From: UBA1723 sp018066165
Lineage (GTDB): Bacteria; Bacteroidota; Bacteroidia; Bacteroidales; Paludibacteraceae
Reading direction: 5' to 3'
Assembly (NCBI GenBank): GCA_018066165.1
Contig: JAGHRX010000117.1
Coordinates: forward strand, 1 to 11,261
DNA length: 11,261 bases
A program made the translations under genes and the position numbers. The notes beneath the pieces are model-generated. The model saw only the letters and a program-made list of their open reading frames with translations, searched no databases and was not told the DNA's origin. Shown piece after piece: positions 6,003 through 11,261 of this stretch. Within the stretch, counting starts at the first letter, position 1. Each line of letters begins with the position of its first letter.

Positions 6003-6341
6003 ATGAACACAATGAGTTATAAAGGCTATATAGGGCATGTCGAGTTTAGCGAAGAAGACAATGTTTTTTTCGGGAAACTAGAAGGCATTGGAAGTGTAGT
6101 GACATACGAAGGGACTAGTGTAAGTGAGTTGAAAAAAGCATTTCATGAAGCAGTAGATGATTATCTTGCTTTTTGTGAGGAACATGGAATTGAACCACAA
6201 AAGACATACTCAGGTTCTTTGAATGTGAGATTAACCCCGTCCATACATAGTCAAGTGGCGATGTTGGCAAAAAAAGCAGGTATTTCTATCAATGCCTTTA
6301 TCAAAGATGCGGTAGAGAAGAAAGTCGCAATGATGTTGTAA
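6003..6341 (+). CDS. HicB-like protein (partial RNase H fold plus ribbon-helix-helix), no HicA nearby
   Basis: A 112-residue protein. Residues 1-65 match the HicB domain (YKGYIGHVEFSEEDNVFFGKLEGI, then FHEAVDDYLAFCEEHG). Residues about 70-109 form a ribbon-helix-helix (SLNVRLTPSIHSQVAMLAKKAGISINAFIKDAV). In type II toxin-antitoxin systems HicB neutralises the HicA RNase and represses the operon. I find no HicA-like gene on either side. The ATG at 6003 follows the purine-rich AAAGAAGAA and is preferred over an in-frame ATG far inside the protease gene (5913); 6012 is also possible. It lies 10 bases after the protease stop, so it may act as an autorepressor of the protease operon instead of a toxin's antidote. 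It ends in a strong terminator at 6366-6394. Confidence 0.85.
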   Translation: MNTMSYKGYIGHVEFSEEDNVFFGKLEGIGSVVTYEGTSVSELKKAFHEAVDDYLAFCEEHGIEPQKTYSGSLNVRLTPSIHSQVAMLAKKAGISINAFIKDAVEKKVAMML

Positions 6342-6357
6342 TCTAATTTACAATTTC

Positions 6358-6400
6358 AATACCATAGCGGAATGCAGAAAAACTGTGTTCCGCTTTTTTA
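6358..6400 (+). terminator. Rho-independent terminator after the HicB-like gene
   Basis: AGCGGAA (6366-6372) pairs with TTCCGCT (6388-6394). The stem continues inward through TG/TG wobble and CAG/CTG pairs to a loop of five As, and is followed by a T run. Almost the same sequence recurs at 7020-7061. Confidence 0.85.
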
Positions 6401-6421
6401 TTATAAATTTAATTAGTCATG

Positions 6422-6480
6422 TTTGATTTATTAAACAAATGTTATACATTTGCACTACAATATATAACACATATATAACA
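6422..6480 (+). promoter_or_regulatory. Toxin-antitoxin promoter with overlapping operator-like inverted repeat
   Basis: TTTG (6422-6425) and TACATTTG (6445-6452) have an exact 19-bp spacer and match both Bacteroidota consensus boxes. TGTTATA (6440-6446) and TATAACA (6463-6469) form a perfect inverted repeat spanning the -7 box and the likely start site. A second TATAACA lies at 6474-6480, running into the ATG. Ribbon-helix-helix antitoxins usually repress from such sites, so this is the expected autoregulatory operator. Confidence 0.7.
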
Positions 6481-6737
6481 TGGAAGCAGTAGTCACAAGA
6501 AAACAAACAGCTTTTCGTTTGAGTGAAAAGCTCCTTGCAGATTTGAAAATTCAAGCCCAGCGATGCAATCGTAGTTTGAACAATTATGTAGAAAGTCTTT
6601 TAATAGAAGCTTTATATAATACGCCTAACGAAGAGACTAAGCAAGCCATAGAAGAAACGAGAAAAGGCAAACATGCTGGCACTCTTAACATGAGTAGTTT
6701 TGACAATTTCCTTAATAGTATTGACGAAGCAGAATGA
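6480..6737 (+). CDS. Ribbon-helix-helix antitoxin (RelB/DinJ-like role)
   Basis: An 85-residue antitoxin. The N-terminal half is a ribbon-helix-helix DNA-binding fold: RKQTAFRLSEKLLADLKIQA (about 7-26), then RSLNNYVESLLIEAL (about 31-45). The rest (about 46-85) is charged and likely extended or helical, as expected for the part that wraps the toxin. It should bind and block the downstream YafQ-type RNase, and as a complex repress the promoter at 6422-6452. The stop overlaps the toxin start by ATGA (6734-6737), giving translational coupling, a standard arrangement for such pairs. The exact antitoxin family cannot be fixed by eye. Confidence 0.88.
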   Translation: MEAVVTRKQTAFRLSEKLLADLKIQAQRCNRSLNNYVESLLIEALYNTPNEETKQAIEETRKGKHAGTLNMSSFDNFLNSIDEAE

Positions 6738-7000
6738 AGGAAGTCCGCTATTCCACGAAAGCAAAAAAAGATCTAAAAAAATACCGCAATGATCTTGATA
6801 AAATGCGTGATTTATATGAAGTCCTAACTACATTAGCTTCAGGAGGAACACTGGATGCAAAATATCGTCCACACATGCTAACAGGAAACTATAAAGATTG
6901 TATGGAATGTCATGTAGGAAATGATTTTCTTCTAATATGGATAGACACAGATGCCATTTATGTTGAACGAGTAGGAAGCCATTCAGAATTGTTCAAATAG
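6734..7000 (+). CDS. YafQ-family RelE-fold mRNA-cleaving toxin
   Basis: An 88-residue RelE-superfamily toxin expected to cut mRNA on the ribosome. YafQ-type catalytic residues are all present with near-identical spacing: His47 (in YRPHMLTGNY), His60 and Asp64 (in ECHVGNDFLLIW), and His83 (in GSHSELF). These correspond to His50, His63, Asp67 and His87 of E. coli YafQ. The N-terminal helix pair is basic (STKAKKDLKKYRND). The protein is full length with no disrupted residue, so the toxin is probably active. It is coupled to the antitoxin through a 4-base overlap and ends before the terminator at 7028-7057. Confidence 0.93.
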   Translation: MKEVRYSTKAKKDLKKYRNDLDKMRDLYEVLTTLASGGTLDAKYRPHMLTGNYKDCMECHVGNDFLLIWIDTDAIYVERVGSHSELFK

Positions 7001-7019
7001 GGAATAGGGTTAGAACCCA

Positions 7020-7061
7020 AATACCATAGCGGAATGCAGAAAAAACTGTGTTCCGCTTTTT
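7020..7061 (+). terminator. Rho-independent terminator after the toxin gene
   Basis: AGCGGAA (7028-7034) pairs with TTCCGCT (7051-7057) around the same inner stem as the terminator at 6366-6394, followed by a run of seven Ts. The two copies differ mainly by one extra A in the loop. Confidence 0.85.
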
Positions 7062-7109
7062 TTGTGATTTTTTCAGAAGCCTATGCCCGAATTAGGCACA
7101 CCTCCACTC

Positions 7110-7117
7110 TACTTTTG
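7110..7117 (+). promoter_or_regulatory. Possible -7 box for the 144-residue gene
   Basis: TACTTTTG matches TAnnTTTG. The -33 region has only TTAG-like sequence at the right distance, within a small GCCTA/TAGGC hairpin (7079-7097). A start near 7124 would leave a leader of about 30 bases before the ATG at 7155. Confidence 0.4.
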
Positions 7118-7154
7118 TGTTAAAATTACAATAGCAAACAAAATAGAAGTGATT

Positions 7155-7589
7155 ATGGCACAGATTCAAATTATCAAAAATGCTTTTTATCCGATCAACA
7201 GCAAAAGAATCCAACTACCAGAATGCCATATAAAAGCATACGTGGATTCATGCTGTTATGAGTTTCAGGAGACTGACACCGACACAAAACTAATGCATCT
7301 CCTTTACGTAACGGACAAAGGGTTCGACGTCGTCGCAAAAATCAAAGAATTTCTTAAAAGCCATGAATACGTGAGCGAAGAAAGCATCAAGAGCACATTG
7401 GCAGATTTCATTGCAGAGATGAGATATCCAGGAGAAGACAAATATAGTGTGATTGACAGGATATACACCTCGGAATACATCGCCGAGTATTGGAGTCTTG
7501 ACGACATCTATGAAATTCTAATGATTGAGGCACGAAAAAATTTCTCATACACAGAGGACAATATCTATATAGAATTCTCAAGAAGGTAA
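7155..7589 (+). CDS. Unrecognised 144-residue cytosolic protein
   Basis: I do not recognise a family. The frame is open from 7083, but that ATG lies in a small hairpin ahead of the -7 box, so the ATG at 7155 (MAQIQIIKNAFYPINSKRI) is preferred. What can be seen: a mixed alpha/beta N-terminal half with a VDSCCYEF segment (about 30-37) and a DTDTK stretch. The C-terminal part is acidic and helix-rich (IKSTLADFIAEMRY; YIAEYWSLDDIYEILMIEA). No signal peptide, membrane segment, nuclease or DNA-binding motif is visible. It stands alone between the toxin terminator and the McrBC genes, with a 161-bp gap downstream, so co-transcription with mcrB is possible but unproven. It may be cargo or a small defence accessory. 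Confidence 0.6.
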   Translation: MAQIQIIKNAFYPINSKRIQLPECHIKAYVDSCCYEFQETDTDTKLMHLLYVTDKGFDVVAKIKEFLKSHEYVSEESIKSTLADFIAEMRYPGEDKYSVIDRIYTSEYIAEYWSLDDIYEILMIEARKNFSYTEDNIYIEFSRR

Positions 7590-7676
7590 ACGTTCAAAGG
7601 TAAATGGAGGAACGAAAAAATTCGGGAAATGTATTGGGAATTTAGAAGGTAAAAAAGATCAAATTTCTGACTTTTT

Positions 7677-7708
7677 TGCATTGATTATTAAAAGATTTAA
7701 TGCATTGA
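7677..7708. promoter_or_regulatory. Direct repeat TGCATTGA upstream of mcrB
   Basis: TGCATTGA occurs at 7677-7684 and 7701-7708, with a 24-base period, about 45-70 bases before the mcrB start. The spacing places both copies on nearly the same face of the helix, so a regulator-binding role is conceivable. The best nearby -7-like box is TATGCTTG (7713-7720), with one mismatch and no good -33 partner. Confidence 0.25.
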
Positions 7709-7750
7709 GATATATGCTTGACAGCATAAAAATGGATTTGGGAGAAAATT

Positions 7751-9499
7751 GTGAATTGGGTATTTTTGCAACATGAAGATTTATTTTGGCAAGATTATAA
7801 CGAATTAAAATTAAGACATATGAATTTTTGGCAATTGATTTTTTGGCCCGGCAAAGATTTTGGGGAGTTTGAGGAAAAAAGAATAGCTTCTTTAGTGAAC
7901 GATAAAAAAATTGTAGGCATGCTTAAATGGTTTAACGGCAATGAATTAAATGCCATACCATCAAAGTTTATAAATAATGTAAAAATTGGCGATATTATTT
8001 TCGTCCATTACAAATCCTTGAAATTTTTAGTTGAAGTAGTTAGCGATTGCAAAGAGTGTAATGATACAAAAATTGACGGTTGGATTGAAATATATAGAGA
8101 CATAGAAGTTTTATCTACGGATGATAAAATCTACAACGAATTTAAGGAAATCAATAAAGATCCTAATTTTCAGTGGAACAAAGCGTACAAGCCATATATA
8201 TCACCTACATTTGGTGAATTTGACACTCCTATGATGCATTATTGCTACAACAAAATAAGAAAAGAAAGAAATATGGAAGAATTAAAACATTTATTAAAAA
8301 ATAACCACAACCTTATCCTTACCGGTGCTCCTGGCACAGGAAAGACTTATCTTGCAAAACAAATAGCAAAAGAGATGGAATGTAGTGATATTGGTTTTGT
8401 TCAATTTCATCCATCTTACGATTATACCGACTTTGTGGAAGGTCTTCGCCCAATTCAAGATGAAAGCGGAAAAGTTGGATTCGAACGAAAAGATGGAGTT
8501 TTCAAAGAGTTTTGCAAAAATGCATTGTCTACTATTGTTGTTACAAAAAGCAACTTCGATGAAGTTTATTCTAAGTTTATCGAAGACATTACAGAAAATG
8601 GGCTTACCCTTAAAACTCCTATCTACAAAAAGGATTTTGAAGTCATAATAAATTCTAATAATAACTTGTTCGCAGTTCCTAAAACAAAAACGGCAACACA
8701 TATGTCTATCACAAAAGAAATGATGAAAGATTATATGGAAAAAGGAAAGATATACGATTGGAAATCCTATGTAACTGCTATTGCAGAATACATAAAAAAC
8801 AACTATGACATACAAATTGAGGAACAGCAAAACATAAATAAAAAATATGTTTTCATAATCGATGAGATAAATCGTGGTGAAATTTCAAAGATTTTTGGCG
8901 AATTATTCTTTTCTATTGATCCTGGATATCGAGGTAAAAAAGGAAAAGTACGAACTCAATATGCGAATATGCAATCTGTGCCAAATGAATTTGATGAAGC
9001 ACTAGGAATAACAGACACGAATAATTACGGTCATTTCTATATTCCGGAAAACGTCTACATTATCGGTACAATGAATGACATCGACCGTAGTGTTGAGAGT
9101 ATGGATTTTGCATTCCGTCGAAGATTTGCATTCAAGGAAGTTACTGCTGAGGATAGTCAAAGCATGTTTGATAACGAAGAGGTATGGAAAGATAAGGATG
9201 GAAATCTCGTAAAGCCAGATATTGTTGATCTTAAAAATCGTATGGATAAACTTAACAATGCAATAAGTCAAATTGATGGTCTTTCCTCTGCATATCATAT
9301 CGGAGGCAGTTATTTCTTGAAATTAAATAACTACGACGGAAACAGTGATGAAAAATTCAAAAAACTTTGGGATTATCACATCGAAGGTCTTTTGCGAGAA
9401 TACTTGCGTGGAAACCCCGATATAGAAAACTTGATTCCAAAATTGAAGGCAGCATACAATAACACGAACAAAGATGTCTCATCTGAGAATAACGGATAA
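7751..9499 (+). CDS. mcrB: McrB-type AAA+ GTPase of a type IV restriction system
   Basis: A 582-residue motor subunit that should recognise modified DNA and drive McrC through GTP hydrolysis. The AAA+ part (about 180-480) has Walker A GAPGTGKT (192-199), the McrB-typical VQFHPSYDYTDFVEGL (about 217-232), Walker B VFIIDEINRGE (367-377) and the McrB signature GTMNDIDRS (439-447), followed by arginine-rich FRRRF (455-459). The N-terminal ~150 residues (MNWVFLQHEDLFWQDYNELK onward) are aromatic-rich and probably form the DNA-recognition domain, unlike the E. coli one. They may be an EVE/PUA-like modified-base reader, which is inference. About 130 residues separate the Walker motif regions. The start is GTG at 7751, preceded by GGGAG seven bases upstream. 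The stop overlaps mcrC by 26 bases. Confidence 0.9.
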   Translation: MNWVFLQHEDLFWQDYNELKLRHMNFWQLIFWPGKDFGEFEEKRIASLVNDKKIVGMLKWFNGNELNAIPSKFINNVKIGDIIFVHYKSLKFLVEVVSDCKECNDTKIDGWIEIYRDIEVLSTDDKIYNEFKEINKDPNFQWNKAYKPYISPTFGEFDTPMMHYCYNKIRKERNMEELKHLLKNNHNLILTGAPGTGKTYLAKQIAKEMECSDIGFVQFHPSYDYTDFVEGLRPIQDESGKVGFERKDGVFKEFCKNALSTIVVTKSNFDEVYSKFIEDITENGLTLKTPIYKKDFEVIINSNNNLFAVPKTKTATHMSITKEMMKDYMEKGKIYDWKSYVTAIAEYIKNNYDIQIEEQQNINKKYVFIIDEINRGEISKIFGELFFSIDPGYRGKKGKVRTQYANMQSVPNEFDEALGITDTNNYGHFYIPENVYIIGTMNDIDRSVESMDFAFRRRFAFKEVTAEDSQSMFDNEEVWKDKDGNLVKPDIVDLKNRMDKLNNAISQIDGLSSAYHIGGSYFLKLNNYDGNSDEKFKKLWDYHIEGLLREYLRGNPDIENLIPKLKAAYNNTNKDVSSENNG

Positions 9500-10826
9500 T
9501 CAAGAGATTGAATTATCGAAAATAAATGGGTTCACATCGGAACCCGATTTTGACAATTTGAGACTTATCTCAAATATCAGGATCAGCAGTCTGTCTATTG
9601 CAGACAATAACAATCTATTGATATTTCCTAAAAGTTTGAATCAATATGGCGACAATATAAGCGAGAGTTGTATTTTGTCGTTGTATGACAATAAAATAAA
9701 AACAGGAAATATCATGGGGTTTGTTGGTGTCAATGAAACCCAATTGACCATCAGTTCTCGCTTCGATGAAAATGGAAATGATTATTTTATGCACTATATG
9801 TTGCAACGTGTGTTTTCTATCAATTTGTTTGATATGAAACACTCCACAAGTGCAGATTCTATTTTCGATTTTCTGATTTATCTGTTTCCATACTACCTAA
9901 AAAAAGCTTTAGCTCAAGGTTTATTCAAAAAATACAGGAGATTTGAACATAATGACGCTAACGTCAAAGGCACAATAAATGTAACACAACATATTCGTCA
10001 AAACACTCCTTTTCGTGGCACTGTGGCTTATACAACTCGTGAACATAGTTACGACAATGAGGTCACACAATTAGTTCGCCATACTATAGAATATATCCGT
10101 CTAAAAGAAGTAGGAAAAACTATTCTTACAAATGATGCAGAAACGAAGAATTGTGTATCACAAATTGTGATGGCGACTCCATCTTATAGCAATCAGAAAA
10201 GAGTTCAGATAATCAATCAGAATCTTCGACCTGTTAGACATCCATACTTTTCAGAGTATACAGCACTCCAAAAACTATGTCTTCAAATTCTACGTCATGA
10301 AACAATCAAATTTGGCAAGGACAAAGACAAGGTATATGGTGTTTTATTCGATGGAGCTTGGTTGTGGGAAGAGTATTTATATACAATTCTCAAGAATTAC
10401 GAATTCAAACATCCTCAGAATAAAATTAACGAGGGAGGCATAAAGATGTTCTTAAAACCCAACAATGTGGATGATTATAATGATGGAGAAGAAGATTTCA
10501 ATAAATGCTATCGAAAGTTATATCCTGACTTTTATAATGACACAAAGAAAATCATTCTTGATGCAAAATATAAACATTTAAATGGGAAAGTTGGCAGAGA
10601 CGATCTCTATCAGGTTGTGACCTATATGCATTGTATGGAATATAAACTGGGAGGATATATTTACCCTGCGAACAACGATTGTCAAATGTGTAAATATAAA
10701 TTAGCAGGTTTGGGAGGAACAATAAAGGTAATTCCTCTACAGATATCTCAAGTAAAAAATAATTGGAGTGATTTTGTTGGTGATATGAAATCCTACGAAG
10801 ATGATTTCATAAAACAATTACAATAA
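9474..10826 (+). CDS. mcrC: McrC nuclease subunit of the type IV restriction system
   Basis: A 450-residue McrC-family protein, the partner that stimulates McrB GTPase and cuts DNA. The N-terminal ~170 residues are the McrC-specific domain that docks on McrB. The C-terminal PD-(D/E)xK nuclease carries LFDGAWLWEEYL (about 291-302), YPDFYND (Asp352) and ILDAKYK (Asp363, Lys365), with a helix QVVTYMHCMEY (about 380-390). The key residues are intact, so it should be active. CQMCK at about 403-407 gives two nearby cysteines of unknown meaning. It begins 26 bases inside mcrB in another frame, a strong sign of coupled translation. No terminator directly follows; the next strong hairpins are beyond 11060. 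Confidence 0.92.
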   Translation: MSHLRITDNQEIELSKINGFTSEPDFDNLRLISNIRISSLSIADNNNLLIFPKSLNQYGDNISESCILSLYDNKIKTGNIMGFVGVNETQLTISSRFDENGNDYFMHYMLQRVFSINLFDMKHSTSADSIFDFLIYLFPYYLKKALAQGLFKKYRRFEHNDANVKGTINVTQHIRQNTPFRGTVAYTTREHSYDNEVTQLVRHTIEYIRLKEVGKTILTNDAETKNCVSQIVMATPSYSNQKRVQIINQNLRPVRHPYFSEYTALQKLCLQILRHETIKFGKDKDKVYGVLFDGAWLWEEYLYTILKNYEFKHPQNKINEGGIKMFLKPNNVDDYNDGEEDFNKCYRKLYPDFYNDTKKIILDAKYKHLNGKVGRDDLYQVVTYMHCMEYKLGGYIYPANNDCQMCKYKLAGLGGTIKVIPLQISQVKNNWSDFVGDMKSYEDDFIKQLQ

Positions 10827-11020
10827 ATATGCTCGCCCTAACGGGCTCGCACAAGTGCATTGGGGTTGGCGACAATCCTCATTTTCTACCGACATTCAAT
10901 CCCTACGGGATAGAATATGAGATAGCTATTTTCCCTCAGCATAGAATACCCATACGCCTTTAGGCGTTAATTGTTGGCAGAAATGCACCCCCAAGCACAA
11001 CGGCCTTAAAAAGCGAATGC
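10827..11020. repeat. REP-like hairpin cluster downstream of mcrC
   Basis: GCTCGCCCTAACGGGCTCGC (10831-10850) is a hairpin whose core matches, inverted, the hairpin at about 5236-5255. ATTC-A-ATCCC/GGGAT-A-GAAT (10894-10916, loop TAC) is nested in CTCAT/ATGAG (10878-10882/10917-10921). ACGCC/GGCGT (10954-10967) follows. Outer pieces ACAAT (10872-10876) and ATTGT (10969-10973) can also pair, so the whole stretch can fold as a branched structure. GTCGG-type sequence (CTACCGAC, about 10886-10893) precedes the second hairpin. I see no gene here. Confidence 0.6.
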
Positions 11021-11026
11021 TACGAT

Positions 11027-11115
11027 TTGGTCCAGCGGACCAATTTCGACGCAGTCGACTGTAACCGATTCCATTTTGTTTGGAACCGAAGGTTTCAAAC
11101 AAAATGGTGTCGGTT
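11027..11115. repeat. Short and long palindromes
   Basis: TTGGTCC/GGACCAA (11027-11033/11037-11043) has loop AGC. A much longer hairpin spans 11063-11115: AACCGA/TCGGTT at the base, a 2-base internal loop, CCATTTTGTTTG/CAAACAAAATGG (12 bp), then GAACC/GGTTT with loop GAA. No T-tract follows. A reading frame through this region is a by-product of the palindrome. Confidence 0.7.
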
Positions 11116-11133
11116 AAGCGTGTTCACAACAAA

Positions 11134-11169
11134 AAAAGAGGGTGTATCAAAATTGATATGCCCTCTTTT
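11134..11169. terminator. AT-flanked hairpin, bidirectional terminator-like
   Basis: AAAAGAGGG (11134-11142) pairs with CCCTCTTTT (11161-11169), and the stem continues through TGTATCAA/TTGATATG with two wobbles to a tiny loop. An A run precedes it and Ts follow, so it can act on either strand. It may end mcrBC transcription from the left. Similar GGGTGTATCAAAA-type sequences also occur at some IS ends, so a relic origin is possible. Confidence 0.6.
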
Positions 11170-11200
11170 CGTATTTAAAATTCAACTAAAAAAAATCAAA

Positions 11201-11230
11201 AAAGCCCCGACTTTCTCAAGCTGGGGCTTT
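11201..11230 (-). terminator. Rho-independent terminator, stronger for leftward transcription
   Basis: AAAGCCCC (11201-11208) pairs with GGGGCTTT (11223-11230). On the minus strand the stem is followed by TTTTTTGATTTTTTTT-like sequence (11204 back to about 11188), a strong signal for a gene entering from the right edge. On the plus strand the following bases are GTGTTTTC, a weaker signal. Confidence 0.7.
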
Positions 11231-11261
11231 GTGTTTTCATAAAGATTTTGTATCTTTATAG

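Noticed and set aside
8294..8830. 178-residue minus-strand frame
   Set aside because: Antisense to the mcrB AAA+ domain; low-complexity cysteine/phenylalanine-rich translation typical of a shadow frame.
11027..11242. 71-residue frame at the right end
   Set aside because: Translates a palindrome and two terminator-like hairpins; no plausible start context.

Overview
The window looks like chromosome from a Bacteroidales bacterium, probably Prevotella- or Bacteroides-like. The evidence is indirect. Promoters have the Bacteroidota form (TTTG near -33 and TAnnTTTG near -7), most genes lack strong Shine-Dalgarno sites, intergenic DNA is AT-rich with many palindromic repeats, and the long RSH enzyme is a RelA-type protein with a dead hydrolase domain. 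No rRNA, tRNA or CRISPR array was seen.

Left part (1-3645), core-like. A repeat-rich stretch (1-590) holds a minus-strand promoter for a gene off the left edge, two small hairpins, and three ~105-bp tandem units joined by hexamer microsatellites. It is followed by a YgjP-type metallopeptidase gene on the minus strand (591-1343) and, diverging from it, a 733-residue RelA-type (p)ppGpp synthetase (1444-3645) with its own good promoter.

Middle (3646-5300), mobile. An IS110-family element (about 3746-5076) sits just downstream of relA. It encodes a DEDD recombinase. Its 5' non-coding end folds into two large stem-loops with the layout of a bridge RNA, and three of the four guide segments can be paired by eye with DNA at the proposed element ends. 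A run of palindromes follows, including a 104-bp MITE-like element with perfect 10-bp terminal inverted repeats.

Right part (5300-10826), accessory and defence-like. A promoter at 5306-5329 appears to drive three genes: a 52-residue unknown protein, a small cytosolic retropepsin-like aspartic protease, and a HicB-like protein with no HicA beside it. Next is a complete type II toxin-antitoxin pair (ribbon-helix-helix antitoxin and YafQ-type RNase) with a textbook promoter and an overlapping inverted repeat. Near-identical terminators bracket this pair. An unrecognised 144-residue gene follows, then a two-gene McrB/McrC type IV (modified-DNA) restriction system with overlapping reading frames.

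Right end (10827-11261). No gene is seen. The stretch holds REP-like hairpins, one of which shares its core with the 5181-5284 element, a long near-perfect palindrome, and two terminator-like hairpins. The layout suggests a hotspot where defence and stress modules accumulate between repeats, beside the core relA gene. The most interesting items are the bridge-RNA guide matches and the uncharacterised 52-aa / retropepsin / orphan-HicB operon.
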